Assembly (NCBI RefSeq): GCF_018736145.1
Contig: NZ_CP059997.1
Location: 62,001-126,000, forward strand
DNA from: Amycolatopsis sp. CA-230715
Lineage (GTDB): Bacteria; Actinomycetota; Actinomycetes; Mycobacteriales; Pseudonocardiaceae
DNA: 64,000 nt
Reading direction: 5' to 3'
The notes under the pieces were generated by a model, which was given only the letters and a program-made list of their open reading frames with translations, did not search any database and had not been told where the DNA came from. A program made the translations under genes and the position numbers. Positions 1 to 8,966 of the stretch are shown here, piece by piece. How positions within the stretch are numbered: position 1 is the stretch's first letter; every line of letters starts with the position of its first letter.

Positions 1-153
1 CAGATCGTCGCGCTGCACCACCTGATGCGCACCGGCGAGGCGCGCCGAGGCGATCACGTGCTCCTGCTCGGGGTGGGGGTCGGGATGACCTGGACCGCCG
101 CCGTCCTGCGCATCGAACGGGAGATCCCGCCGCCGGGCGGAATCGGGCGCTGA
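1..153 (+). CDS. 3-oxoacyl-ACP synthase III-like protein, C-terminal end (partial)
   Basis: The window opens inside a gene whose last 50 codons are visible. They contain GDHVLLLGVGVGMTWTAAVL, which matches the conserved C-terminal strand and glycine-rich turn of the ketoacyl-ACP synthase III (FabH-like) thiolase fold, where a GxGxGxTW pattern closes the active-site core. Enzymes of this family condense an acyl-CoA starter with malonyl-ACP in fatty-acid or polyketide initiation. The catalytic Cys-His-Asn triad lies upstream of the window, so activity and substrate cannot be judged. It could be FabH itself or a secondary-metabolism paralogue. The gene converges on the small XRE gene and ends at a strong hairpin. 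Confidence 0.7.
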   Translation, partial: QIVALHHLMRTGEARRGDHVLLLGVGVGMTWTAAVLRIEREIPPPGGIGR

Positions 154-160
154 CGGCGTC

Positions 161-202
161 CCGCCCGGCAGGACGTGCCACGACGCGCGTCCTGCCGGGC
201 GG
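161..202. terminator. Bidirectional hairpin terminator
   Basis: A perfect 14-bp stem (CCGCCCGGCAGGAC at 161-174, its complement at 189-202) with a 14-nt loop lies between two convergent gene ends. There is no T-tract, which is usual for actinobacterial terminators. Confidence 0.75.
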
Positions 203-205
203 AGG

Positions 206-487
206 TCAGTCCCGTTCCGCCGCGAGCGCGGCGCTGGCCGCGCGCCAGCGGGCTTCCCATGCCCGCTCATCGCCGCCGCAGGCACGGACGAACGCCGTCG
301 TCACGGCCAGGGTCGGCAGCTTCTTCCCGCCCGTGGCCTCGGACAACGTGCCCGCGGCGTAGTGCGCGCGCCGGGCGAGCTCGCGGAACGTCGGCGTCCC
401 GGCGTCCACCCGCAGCCGCCGCAGCTCCGCCGCGAACCGCGTCACCGCACCGCCATCCTCGTCCAGCGGACGTTCCCGGCGCCCCAT
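206..487 (-). CDS. Short XRE-type helix-turn-helix protein
   Basis: This 93-residue protein is little more than one DNA-binding domain. The stretch TFRELARRAHYAAGTLSEA is a Cro/C1-type helix-turn-helix, followed by the ACGGDERAWEARW pattern that closes this domain in actinobacterial XRE proteins. In that family the domain commonly sits at the N-terminus of long NB-ARC, WD40 or TPR proteins; here the reading frame stops right after it. The ATG at 487 is chosen because GAGGGGG lies eight bases upstream, while the longer in-frame start at 613 has no ribosome site and gives a non-conserved Arg/Gly/Cys-rich extension. Target and role are unknown. Confidence 0.65.
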   Translation of the reverse strand: MGRRERPLDEDGGAVTRFAAELRRLRVDAGTPTFRELARRAHYAAGTLSEATGGKKLPTLAVTTAFVRACGGDERAWEARWRAASAALAAERD

Positions 488-690
488 CGCGAACCCCCTC
501 GATCCGCGCCGATTGTTCGGCAGTGCCCCGGCCGGCGTCCAGCGCGGGCGCCCGAACAACCCGAACGCACTACACCATCGGCCGTACGCCGTAAGGCATC
601 GGCAACATCCCATCCGGTGGAAGACCGCGGGACCCGGGGATATCGTGGTGTCAAGAGCCCATCCGAGGTCTGTCGCAAAGGAGCCGCGGT

Positions 691-1209
691 ATGTCCACCC
701 CGTCCGAAAAGCCAGTCGAGAAGGCGATCCTCGCCGGTGGCTGCTTCTGGGGGATGCAGGACCTGTTCCGCCGTCAGCCGGGAGTGGTCTCGACGCGCGT
801 CGGCTACACGGGTGGCACCGTGGCGAACGCCACCTACCGGAACCACGAAGGCCACGCCGAGGCCATCGAAGTGCTTTACGACCCGGCGGAGACGGACTTC
901 CGGGCGCTGCTGGAGTTCTTCTTCCAGGTGCACGACCCGAGCACGAAGGACCGCCAGGGCAACGACATCGGCACCAGCTACCGGTCGGCGATCTTCTACA
1001 CCACCGACGAGCAGAAGAAAGTCGCCGAAGAGACCATCGCCGAGGTCGACGCCTCCGGCCTGTGGCCGGGCAAGGTGGTCACCGAGGTCGTCCCCGCGGG
1101 CGACTTCTGGGAGGCGGAGCCGGAGCACCAGGACTACCTGCTGCGGATCCCGCACGGCTACACCTGCCACTTCCCCCGGCCGGACTGGAAACTGCCCGCC
1201 CGCCACTGA
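691..1209 (+). CDS. msrA: Peptide-methionine (S)-S-oxide reductase MsrA
   Basis: MsrA reduces the S epimer of methionine sulfoxide in oxidised proteins, with recycling by thioredoxin or mycoredoxin systems in the cytoplasm. The 172 residues are normal family length. The signature GGCFWG is at residues 16-21 with nucleophilic Cys18, followed by the family stretches RVGYTGG and YDP and by GTSYRSAIFY. A further cysteine near the C-terminus (HGYTCHF) could be the resolving residue. AAAGGAG lies at ideal distance from the ATG. The gene stands alone in its orientation block, followed 128 bp later by an exporter gene. The function is secure. Confidence 0.96.
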   Translation: MSTPSEKPVEKAILAGGCFWGMQDLFRRQPGVVSTRVGYTGGTVANATYRNHEGHAEAIEVLYDPAETDFRALLEFFFQVHDPSTKDRQGNDIGTSYRSAIFYTTDEQKKVAEETIAEVDASGLWPGKVVTEVVPAGDFWEAEPEHQDYLLRIPHGYTCHFPRPDWKLPARH

Positions 1210-1337
1210 CCGCGGCGATTCCGGCCGGATTTCCCGTATTCCGACAACGATCTCGCGCACCACGGTCGGGTGACGCGGAGAGCCGGAACCGCTGCCACGC
1301 CCTAATCTCGCGTCGACTTCGACGGGGAGGGTGCGCC

Positions 1338-3374
1338 ATGGCAGAGGGCAAATCGACCGCGCGGCCACGCGAACTGGGCAGGGGCGCGCGCAACCTGGTC
1401 GTCGCCGCGATCATGCTCGGCATGCTGCTGTCCGCGCTCGACCAGACGATCGTGGCCACGGCGCTGCCGACGATCGTCGGCGATCTCGGCGGCGGTTCGC
1501 ACCTGTCCTGGGTGGTCACCGCGTACCTGCTCGCCGAGACCATCATGACCGCGCTGATCGGGAAGTTCGGCGATCTGTTCGGCCGCAAGAAGGCGTTCAT
1601 CGCGAGCGTGGCGCTGTTCCTGGTCGGCTCGTTCTTCGCGGGATGGGCCGACCAGATGGGCACCCTCATCGCGTTCCGCGCGGTGCAGGGCCTCGGCGGC
1701 GGCGGGCTGATGGTCACCGCCGCCGCGGTGATCGCCGACGTGGTACCCCTGCGGGAACGCGGCAAGTACCAGGGTTTCATCGGCGCGGTGTTCGGCATCT
1801 CGACCGTGGTCGGGCCGTTGCTCGGCGGGCTGTTCGTCGACCACCTGAGCTGGCGCTGGGCGTTCTACGTCAACATCCCGCTCGGGATTCTCGTGCTCGT
1901 GATCGCCGCGATCGCGCTCCCCCGGGTCGTTTCGACGGCGAAACCCCGTATCGACTACCTCGGCATCATCCTGATCGCGCTGGCCGCCAGCGGGCTCACC
2001 CTGGTCACCAGCTGGGGCGGGACCGAGTACCCGTGGGGTTCGCCGACGATCCTGCTGATGGCCGCCGCCTCGGTCGTGCTGCTGATCGCGTTCGTACTGG
2101 TGGAACAGCGCGCCGCGGAGCCGATGCTGCCGATGCGGCTGTTCCGCGGGCGGGTGTTCAGCGTGTCGGGCATCCTCAGCTTCCTGGTCGGGTTCGCCAT
2201 GCTCGGCGGGATCACCTACCTGCCGACCTACCTGCAGTACGTCCGCGGCGAGACCGCGACGCAGTCGGGGCTGTGGATGCTGCCGCTCGTGGCGGGACTG
2301 ATGGCCGCCGCACTGGCCACCGGCACCGTGATCAGCAGGACCGGCCGCTACCGGCTCTTCCCGATCGCCGGCTCGGTGCTGATGGTGGCGGGGCTCCTGC
2401 TGATGTCGCTGCTCGACGCCGATACCAGCTACTGGCTGATGAGCCTCTACATGATCGTGCTCGGCGCCGGGGTCGGGCTCATCATGCAGGTGCCGGTGAT
2501 CGTCGTGCAGAGCACCGCGGACTACGCGGACCTCGGCGTCGCCACCTCGGGCGTGAGCTTCCTGCGCACGCTGGGGAGTTCGTTCGGGGTGGCGCTGTTC
2601 GGCACGATCTACTCGGGCAACCTGCCGGACAAGCTCGCCGCCGCGCTCGCCCGGAACCCGCTACCGCCCGGGGTCGATCCGCGCGTGGCGCAGAGCCCGC
2701 AGGCATTGCACGCGCTGCCCGCGTCGCTGCGCACCCCGATCATCGGGGCCTATGTGGACACTCTCCACCTGATGTTCCTATACGCCGCGCCCGTCGGTGT
2801 GCTGGCGCTCGTGGTCGCGCTGTTCCTGAAGGAGGTTCCGCTACGGGACACTTCGCGCGCGGCGGCCTCGGGGAACAGCGGGGTCGGCGAAAGCTTCGCG
2901 GTGCCCGCGTCGAGCGATTCGGAGCAGGAGCTGGAAAAGCTCATCGCGACCATGATGGGACGGCTCAAATCCGACCCTGGCAACGAAATCCTCGCCAGGA
3001 CCGGGCTGACGATCACGATCGCGCAGGCGTGGCTGCTCCAGCACGTCTACCGCACTTCGGTGGACGACGGCGACGCGACCATGCAGGAGATCGCCGAACT
3101 GACCGACGTGCCGGCCGGGATCTTCGAACCGACCGCGCAGCAGCTCGTCGGCCTCGGCCTCCTCGTCGAAACCGATGGCCACTACCGGTTCACGACCGAA
3201 GGCAGCGAGGTGTTCACCCAGCTCGTCGCGGGCTGGCGCGACTGGCTGCTCGATCAGCTCGCGGACTGGCGGGAACCGCGGCAGCGGGAATTCACCGAAG
3301 CCGTCGACGCGATGGCGAGGCGGATCACCGACACCGGCCGTTCCCTGGGCGTCGGCCGCCACGCGATGCTGTGA
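1338..3374 (+). CDS. DHA2 (EmrB/QacA) MFS exporter with MarR-like C-terminal domain
   Basis: This is a proton-driven 14-helix drug exporter of the DHA2 family, 678 residues long. The first helix carries LDQTIVATALPTIVGDL, the DHA2 hallmark, and loop 2-3 has GKFGDLFGRKKAF (motif A). About 490 residues form the transporter. The remaining 170 or so are soluble and include a winged-helix-like segment (MQEIAELTDVPAGIF, then LGLLVETDGHYRFT) resembling a MarR fold; such tails occur in actinobacterial MDR-type MFS proteins and might sense substrate. The ATG at 1338 has GGGGAGGG upstream. No dedicated regulator is adjacent, and the substrate cannot be predicted. Confidence 0.88.
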   Translation: MAEGKSTARPRELGRGARNLVVAAIMLGMLLSALDQTIVATALPTIVGDLGGGSHLSWVVTAYLLAETIMTALIGKFGDLFGRKKAFIASVALFLVGSFFAGWADQMGTLIAFRAVQGLGGGGLMVTAAAVIADVVPLRERGKYQGFIGAVFGISTVVGPLLGGLFVDHLSWRWAFYVNIPLGILVLVIAAIALPRVVSTAKPRIDYLGIILIALAASGLTLVTSWGGTEYPWGSPTILLMAAASVVLLIAFVLVEQRAAEPMLPMRLFRGRVFSVSGILSFLVGFAMLGGITYLPTYLQYVRGETATQSGLWMLPLVAGLMAAALATGTVISRTGRYRLFPIAGSVLMVAGLLLMSLLDADTSYWLMSLYMIVLGAGVGLIMQVPVIVVQSTADYADLGVATSGVSFLRTLGSSFGVALFGTIYSGNLPDKLAAALARNPLPPGVDPRVAQSPQALHALPASLRTPIIGAYVDTLHLMFLYAAPVGVLALVVALFLKEVPLRDTSRAAASGNSGVGESFAVPASSDSEQELEKLIATMMGRLKSDPGNEILARTGLTITIAQAWLLQHVYRTSVDDGDATMQEIAELTDVPAGIFEPTAQQLVGLGLLVETDGHYRFTTEGSEVFTQLVAGWRDWLLDQLADWREPRQREFTEAVDAMARRITDTGRSLGVGRHAML

Positions 3375-3433
3375 TCAATGCTCGAAGTTGATTCGTTCTC
3401 TGCGCTTTCAAGCACGTCCAGTCGGATTGGCTC

Positions 3434-3463
3434 TTGACCCGGCGCGCGACCGCCGCATAGGTT
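3434..3463 (+). promoter_or_regulatory. Candidate promoter of the GH89 gene
   Basis: TTGACC at 3434-3439 and TAGGTT at 3458-3463 are separated by 18 bp and lie 31 bp before the start codon. This resembles a housekeeping actinobacterial promoter. It is a by-eye call. Confidence 0.4.
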
Positions 3464-3494
3464 CAGACCACTGTCACCGACCGGACGGGGTGCC

Positions 3495-5687
3495 ATGAGG
3501 ACGCGTCTGCTAGCACTGACCTGCGCGGCGGTGACCGCGCTCGGCACCGTCACGGTCACCGGCGCCGCGGCCGGGACCGATGCCGCGGGCGCCTTCGACA
3601 CGGCGGCCGCGCGGGCGAGCCTGCACCGCGTCCTGCCCGGCGCCGACCGCCAGTTCCGCCTTCGCGCGCTTCCCCCGCAGGAAACGGGCGACCACTTCGA
3701 AATCTCCGGTCACGCCGGTGCGATCACCGTCGCCGCCACCTCCCCCGCGACGCTGCTCGCCGGGGCTGGCTGGTACCTGGAGCACGTGGCCGGTGTCGAC
3801 ATCTCGTTGCCGGGACAAAGCGTTTCGCGGTTGCCCGGCGTGCTGCCCGCGCCGCCGGGCGTGATCCGGCAGGCGGCCTCGGTGGCGAACCGGTTCGCGC
3901 TCAACGACACCGACGAGGGCTACTCCGGTCCCTATCGCGATTTCGCCTCGTACGAACGGGAAATCGACGTGCTCGCGTTGCACGGCGTCAACGAGGTGTT
4001 CGTGGAAACGGGCACGGACGCGGTCTACTACGAAGCGCTGCGCTCGTTCGGCTACACGCGCTCGGAGCTGCTGTCCTGGATTCCCGGCCCCGCGCACCAG
4101 CCGTGGTGGCTGCTGCAGAACATGTCCTCGTTCGGCGGCCCGGTCCCCGAGCGCCTCGTCCTCGACCGCGCCGCGCTCGGCAAGCGGCTCGTCGACCGGC
4201 TCCACGACCTCGGCATGACACCGGTGCTGCCGGGTTACTTCGGCACCGTGCCACCGCGTTTCACCGAGAAGAATCCATCGGCGCGGGTGGTGCCGCAGGG
4301 CGACTGGGGCGGGTTCACCCGGCCGGACTGGCTCGATCCGCGCAATCCGGTGTTCGCCAGGCTCGCCGCGGAGTTCTACCGCTGGCAGGCACGGCTGGTC
4401 GGCACCGGCTCGATGGTGAAGATGGACCTGCTGCACGAAGGCGGCCAGGCCGGTGACGTACCGGTCGCCGACGCCGCGCGGGCCGTGTTCGCCGCGATGG
4501 ACCGGGCCCGTCCCGGCGCGACCTGGGTGCTGCTCGGCTGGCAGAGCAACCCGAAGCCGGAGATCATCGACGCGGTACCCGACCGGAAACGACTGTTCAT
4601 CGTGGACGGACTGTCCGATCGCTACAACGACCTCGACCGCGAAAAGACCTGGAAGGGCACTCCCTACGCGTTCGGCACGATCCCGAACTTCGGCGGGCAC
4701 ACCACGATCGGCGCCAACACCGGCGTGTGGTCAAGCCGGTTCGACCAGTGGCGGTCCAAACCGGACAGTGCGCTGGCCGGGATCGCCTACCTGCCGGAGG
4801 GCACCGGGACCGATCCCGTCGCGTTCGAGATGTTCACCGATCTCGCGTGGCACGACGGGCCGCTGGACCAGGCGGCGTGGTTCGCCGGGTACGCGGCGCG
4901 GCGGTACGGCTGCGCCGACCCGCACGCCACCGCGGCGTGGGACGCGTTACGGCGCGGGCCGTACAGCATGCCGTCGGGCAAGTGGAGCGAAGCGCAGGAC
5001 GGGTTGTTCACCGCGCGGCCCAGCCTGACCGCGACCAAAGCCGCCGCGTACTCGCCGGAGGAGATGCGGTACGACCCGGCCACGGTGAAGACCGCGCTCG
5101 CGGAACTGCTCGCCGTGGCACCGTCCTGCCGCACCACCGACGCCTACCGGTACGACCTGGTGAACACCGCGCGGCAGGTGCTCGCCAACGCGAGCCGGGA
5201 TCTGCTGCCCCGGCTGAAATCCGCCTACGACCGCAAGGACCTGCCCGGGTTCCGCGCGCTGGCCGGGCAGTGGCGCGGCGATCTCGCCCTGCTGGACTCC
5301 TTGCTCGGCAGCGACCCGCGGTTCCTGATCGGACCGTGGCTCGACGCCGCGAAGTCCAGCGCGCGCGGAGACGCGCAACGCGCCCGGTTCGAGTACGACG
5401 CGCGCTCGATCATCACCACCTGGGGCGACCGCGCCGCGAGCGACGACGGCAACCTGCACGACTACGCCAACCGCGAGCTTTCCGGTCTGGTGCGCGACTT
5501 CTACGCGATGCGCTGGAACACCTACCTCGACTCGCTGGACAAGGCACTCGTCACCGGCGGCCAACCCGCGCCGATCGACTGGTACGCACTGGAAGACGGC
5601 TGGAACCGGGCGCGGCGGTCGTACCCGGTCACCGCCACCGGCGATCCCCACCAGCTCGCCACGCAGGTGGCGAACCTCCCGTCCTAG
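3495..5687 (+). CDS. Secreted alpha-N-acetylglucosaminidase, GH89 (NAGLU family)
   Basis: GH89 enzymes remove terminal alpha-linked N-acetylglucosamine. The protein has 730 residues and begins with a Sec signal peptide (MRTRLLALTCAAVTALGTVTV, likely cut near residue 25-30). An N-terminal alpha/beta domain is followed by the (beta/alpha)8 barrel, with hallmark strings PWWLLQNMSSFGGP near residue 205, then MDLLHEGGQAGD and YLPEGTGTDP. By alignment from memory with human NAGLU, Glu at about 315 and Glu at about 435 in these last two motifs are the acid/base and nucleophile. The C-terminal third is helical, as in the family. Export suggests scavenging of glycans outside the cell. It stands alone. 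Confidence 0.9.
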   Translation: MRTRLLALTCAAVTALGTVTVTGAAAGTDAAGAFDTAAARASLHRVLPGADRQFRLRALPPQETGDHFEISGHAGAITVAATSPATLLAGAGWYLEHVAGVDISLPGQSVSRLPGVLPAPPGVIRQAASVANRFALNDTDEGYSGPYRDFASYEREIDVLALHGVNEVFVETGTDAVYYEALRSFGYTRSELLSWIPGPAHQPWWLLQNMSSFGGPVPERLVLDRAALGKRLVDRLHDLGMTPVLPGYFGTVPPRFTEKNPSARVVPQGDWGGFTRPDWLDPRNPVFARLAAEFYRWQARLVGTGSMVKMDLLHEGGQAGDVPVADAARAVFAAMDRARPGATWVLLGWQSNPKPEIIDAVPDRKRLFIVDGLSDRYNDLDREKTWKGTPYAFGTIPNFGGHTTIGANTGVWSSRFDQWRSKPDSALAGIAYLPEGTGTDPVAFEMFTDLAWHDGPLDQAAWFAGYAARRYGCADPHATAAWDALRRGPYSMPSGKWSEAQDGLFTARPSLTATKAAAYSPEEMRYDPATVKTALAELLAVAPSCRTTDAYRYDLVNTARQVLANASRDLLPRLKSAYDRKDLPGFRALAGQWRGDLALLDSLLGSDPRFLIGPWLDAAKSSARGDAQRARFEYDARSIITTWGDRAASDDGNLHDYANRELSGLVRDFYAMRWNTYLDSLDKALVTGGQPAPIDWYALEDGWNRARRSYPVTATGDPHQLATQVANLPS

Positions 5688-5715
5688 CGCGCCTTCTAGC
5701 GGCCCGATGAAACGA

Positions 5716-5743
5716 GTCCTATCGGGACGGGTCCTAACGGGAC
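5716..5743. repeat. Direct repeat of GTCCTAWCGGGAC
   Basis: Two 13-bp copies (5716-5728 and 5731-5743, one mismatch) lie 15 bp apart and span the stop codon of the decarboxylase, between two convergent genes. A CCCGAT/ATCGGG inverted pair overlaps the block. It may be a weak terminator or a small local duplication. Confidence 0.45.
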
Positions 5744-7215
5744 AGTTCGGCTTCGGCGCGGATGTCGAGCAGGAGCTTGTCGATGTCGGCCTGGGTGGTC
5801 GTCGGGTTGAGCAGGGTGAGCTTGAGGTACGTGGCGGGCCGCCCTGACCGGTCCGGCATCGTGGTGCGCCCGACCACGGCCGTCCCCGACGCCAGCAACG
5901 CGCGCCGCAGCCGTGCGTTGGCCTGGTCGGGATCCGTGCCCGCGGGCGGGAGGAAGCGGAACACCACGGTGCTCAGCGTCGGTTCGGCGCGCAGTTCCAG
6001 CCCCGGGTCGGCGCCGATCTCCGCCGCCGCGTACCGCGCGAGGTCGTGGCAGCGGTCCACCAGCGCGCCGAGGCCGCGCCTGCCGAACGCCCGCAACGTC
6101 ACCGCGATCTTGGCGGCGTCGGCGCGCCGGGTGGTCCGCAGGGACAGGCCGAGCCTGCTGCGGTACCCGGCCGCCTCGTCGTCGGCGGGGTTGAGGTAGG
6201 CGACCGTGCGGTCGAGCGTGCGGAACCCGGCGCGGTCGCGGCTGAGGAACACCCCGGCCGCGACCGGCTGCCAGCCCAGCTTGTGCAGGTCCAGCCCGAC
6301 CGAATCGGACCGGCCGATCCCGGCGAGCAGCGGCGCGAGCCGGTCGGAGAACAGTGCGCCGCCACCGTAGGCCGCGTCGACGTGGAACCAGACCCGGTGC
6401 GCGTAGGTCAGTTCGGCGATCGCCCCCAGTGGATCGATCGCGCCGAGGTCGGTGGTGCCCGCGGTGGCCACCACGGCGAGCGGGACCTCGCCGCGCTCGC
6501 GCACCCGCATCAGTTCGACGCACAGCGCGTCCGGACGCATCCGGTCGGCTTCGTCGACCGCGACCGGCAGCACCGCGTCCTCACCCAGCCCGAGCAGCCC
6601 GGCCGATCGCGCGACCGAAAAGTGCGCGACCGAAGAGCACAGGATGCGCAGCTTGCCGGTCAGCTCGGCCGGAATCCCGGTGCGGGAGACCTCCGCACCG
6701 GTGATGGCACGCACGATCCGGTCACGGGCCAGCAGCAACCCCATCAGGTTCGACTCGGTGCCGCCCGTGGTCACGGCCCCGCCAGCGGTTCCGGCGTCGT
6801 ACCCGGTGAGCCCGGCCAGTGCCGCGACCAGGCGGTCTTCCAGCGCGCTCGCGGCGGGTGCCTGGTCCCACGAGTCCAGCGAAGGGTTCAGCGCGGAGAC
6901 CGCGGTGTCGGCGGCGACCGCGACCGCGAGCGGCGGGCAGTGCAGGTGCGCGGCGCACGCCGGATCGGCCGGATCGGCCGCCCCTTCGGCCAGCCTCGTG
7001 ACGATCTCGGTCAGCGCGTGGTCCGGCCCTGCCCCGGTTTCCGGGAGCAGCGCGCCGAATCCGGCCGCCCACGCCCGTGCCAGCGCGTCCGGTTCCCCGG
7101 CCGGGATCGGCCCGCCCCTGGCCCGCACACCCTCGCCGACGGCGTCGAGCGTGGTCTTCAAGTAGCCTGCCAGCGCGGCCCTTCCCGTAGTCGTGCCCGC
7201 GAAGATGGGATCCAT
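5734..7215 (-). CDS. PLP-dependent decarboxylase (group II; amino acid decarboxylase)
   Basis: This is a fold-type I PLP decarboxylase of the aromatic-amino-acid/diaminobutyrate/DesA group, 493 residues. Visible motifs are AVTTGGTESNLMGL (PLP phosphate contacts), HVDAAYGG (the Asp that binds the pyridine nitrogen) and SVGLDLHKLGWQP, whose Lys near residue 312 forms the Schiff base. The DLHKxGWQP form recalls diaminobutyrate and lysine/ornithine decarboxylases rather than plant-type tyrosine enzymes, but the substrate is not settled. No siderophore synthetase neighbours are present, so a DesA role is not supported. The ATG at 7215 is preferred over a GTG two codons upstream because GGGAGG then sits at a proper distance. 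Confidence 0.85.
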   Translation of the reverse strand: MDPIFAGTTTGRAALAGYLKTTLDAVGEGVRARGGPIPAGEPDALARAWAAGFGALLPETGAGPDHALTEIVTRLAEGAADPADPACAAHLHCPPLAVAVAADTAVSALNPSLDSWDQAPAASALEDRLVAALAGLTGYDAGTAGGAVTTGGTESNLMGLLLARDRIVRAITGAEVSRTGIPAELTGKLRILCSSVAHFSVARSAGLLGLGEDAVLPVAVDEADRMRPDALCVELMRVRERGEVPLAVVATAGTTDLGAIDPLGAIAELTYAHRVWFHVDAAYGGGALFSDRLAPLLAGIGRSDSVGLDLHKLGWQPVAAGVFLSRDRAGFRTLDRTVAYLNPADDEAAGYRSRLGLSLRTTRRADAAKIAVTLRAFGRRGLGALVDRCHDLARYAAAEIGADPGLELRAEPTLSTVVFRFLPPAGTDPDQANARLRRALLASGTAVVGRTTMPDRSGRPATYLKLTLLNPTTTQADIDKLLLDIRAEAELSR

Positions 7216-7292
7216 TTCCACCTACCTCCCGCTCGAGACGCCGTGATCGACACCGACGCTACGGGAGCGCGGGGCGCGGCCGCGAAAAGGAA

Positions 7293-7305
7293 GTGTCAAG
7301 GACAC
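7293..7305. promoter_or_regulatory. Short inverted repeat upstream of the decarboxylase
   Basis: GTGTC-AAG-GACAC is a perfect 5-bp inverted repeat about 80 bp before the decarboxylase start. It may be a regulator site; the evidence is only its symmetry and position. Confidence 0.3.
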
Positions 7306-7362
7306 GCGCGCGGGCGAAAAGGCTTCGACAACAACGAAATCACCGCCGCCCGGCATGCGCCG

Positions 7363-8853
7363 TCATGACCGGATCGACGCCGATTCGCCCGCTGTGTCCG
7401 ATGTGGACGGTTCTGGTGCGTCGTCGCCGGAACGCGGGCCGCGGAGGATGCCCCATCCCACGAGTGCCGCCGACGCCAGGGTGAGCGCGAGACCGGCGTA
7501 GGTGATCGCCTCGCGGAACCCGGCGGCCTGCCGCGCGCTCCACGCGGCCGTGGTCAGCGCGCCGGGGACGACCACCGCCAGGATGGTGCCGCTCAGCGCG
7601 ATGCCGACCCCGGTGGTGACCTCGCTGGCGGTGTCGATGAGCGCGGCTCCGATGGTGGTGCGGTTCGCGGGCAAACCGCGCATCACGTTGGTGCCCGCCA
7701 CCACGCCGACCACGCGCATGCCCGCCGCGACGAGCGCGAGCGCGACGGCAATCCAGGCGTAGCCGAACCTGCCGAACGCGGTGTAGACGGCGAGCCCGCA
7801 CACGACCGCGCCCGCGCTGAGCCAGGCGGCCTTGACCGGGCTGACGCGGTCGAGCAGCGGGCCGATCACGGCGCCGCCCGCGATCAGGACGACGACCTGC
7901 GGCAGCATCCCGAGTGCCGCTTGCGCGGGCGCCCAGCCCAGCCCGAGCTGCAGGTGCAGTGTCGCGAGGTAGCTGAGCCCGGCGGTGGCCAGTCCCGCCG
8001 CGGCCTTGAGCGCGAGGCCACTGGACACGAGCGGGCGGGCGATGAGCTTCAGGTCGAGCAGCGGGTGCCGGATTGCCTTCTCCCGCAAGACGAAACCGGT
8101 TCCCGCGGCGACCGCGGCCGCGGTCGCCGCCCACGGCAGAGCCGAAGCGGCGCCCGCTTCGACGAAGAACGTGGGCGCGAGCAGTGCGAAGACGATCGTC
8201 GCGGTGCCCAGTACGGCGCCGGCCACGTCGACCGGATCGCGGTGCAGGTCGGCGGGGTCGTCGGCGGGAATGCCCGCGCGGATGCCGAGGAACGCGAGCG
8301 CGGCGACCGGCGCGTTCGCCAGCAGCAGCACCTGCCACGGCGCGACCGCGAGCACGAGCCCGCCCGCCGTGGGACCGACGGCGAGGCCGACCATGCCCAC
8401 CGTCGAGATCAGCGTGATCGCGCGCGTGCGCAGCCGGTCGTCGTCGAACAGGCGGAACGCGAGGGCCATCGAGCCCGGTGTGGTCATCGCGGCCGCGACA
8501 CCCATGAGCGCCCGGACTGCGATGAGCTGCCACGCGGCCGTGACGAACACCGTCGCGAAGCTCGCGGCGCCGAGCAGCACGAGCCCGAAGAGCATGACCT
8601 TGCGCCTGCCCGCCCGGTCGGCCAGCGCACCGAGCACCAGCATCAGCCCGCCGAACACGACGGAGTACACCCCGGTCACCCATTGCAGGGTGGTCGTGGA
8701 GGTGGCGAGCTCGCGGCCGATGGTCGGCAGCGCGACGTTGAGGATCGAATTGTCGAGCATCTCGAACAGGAACACGGCCGAGAGCCCGGCGAGCGCCTGC
8801 CAGGCCGCGCCGAGCGACCGAGGAGCACGGGATGTGTGGACGGGGGAACGCAT
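7363..8853 (-). CDS. DHA2-type MFS exporter (14 TM)
   Basis: A 496-residue integral membrane exporter. Helix 1 has FEMLDNSILNVALPTIGREL, the DHA2 pattern, and loop 2-3 has GALADRAGRRKVM (motif A). Motif C-like glycines occur in GMVGLAVGPTAGGLV. About 14 hydrophobic segments fill the chain and the ends are short and charged. The ATG at 8853 follows GAAGGAG with a seven-base gap; that ribosome site is buried in a perfect hairpin, described separately, so translation may be controlled. It follows bluB on the same strand after 113 bp and has no adjacent regulator. The substrate is unknown. Confidence 0.88.
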   Translation of the reverse strand: MRSPVHTSRAPRSLGAAWQALAGLSAVFLFEMLDNSILNVALPTIGRELATSTTTLQWVTGVYSVVFGGLMLVLGALADRAGRRKVMLFGLVLLGAASFATVFVTAAWQLIAVRALMGVAAAMTTPGSMALAFRLFDDDRLRTRAITLISTVGMVGLAVGPTAGGLVLAVAPWQVLLLANAPVAALAFLGIRAGIPADDPADLHRDPVDVAGAVLGTATIVFALLAPTFFVEAGAASALPWAATAAAVAAGTGFVLREKAIRHPLLDLKLIARPLVSSGLALKAAAGLATAGLSYLATLHLQLGLGWAPAQAALGMLPQVVVLIAGGAVIGPLLDRVSPVKAAWLSAGAVVCGLAVYTAFGRFGYAWIAVALALVAAGMRVVGVVAGTNVMRGLPANRTTIGAALIDTASEVTTGVGIALSGTILAVVVPGALTTAAWSARQAAGFREAITYAGLALTLASAALVGWGILRGPRSGDDAPEPSTSDTAGESASIRS

Positions 8854-8858
8854 GGCAC

Positions 8859-8881
8859 CACTCCTTCGCGATGAAGGAGTG
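8859..8881 (-). promoter_or_regulatory. Hairpin sequestering the exporter ribosome-binding site
   Basis: CACTCCTTC and GAAGGAGTG form a perfect 9-bp stem around a five-base loop. On the minus-strand transcript the downstream arm is the whole Shine-Dalgarno sequence of the exporter gene, seven bases before its ATG. It could be a translational switch or, as DNA, a repressor operator. Confidence 0.6.
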
Positions 8882-8941
8882 ACGGATCGTTCGATACCGC
8901 GTGTGCGCGCGCCCTGCCGGGCGCGTTTCTACCCCGATGGG

Positions 8942-8959
8942 CCGATGCTACAACATCGG
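8942..8959 (-). terminator. Weak hairpin after bluB
   Basis: CCGATG and CATCGG form a 6-bp stem with a six-base loop directly downstream of the bluB stop. It could be a partial terminator between bluB and the exporter gene. Confidence 0.35.
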
Positions 8960-8966
8960 TTCCACG

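Noticed and set aside
5734..7215. The decarboxylase as DesA of desferrioxamine synthesis
   Set aside because: No hydroxylase, acyltransferase or NIS synthetase genes are adjacent, and the motif level does not decide the substrate.
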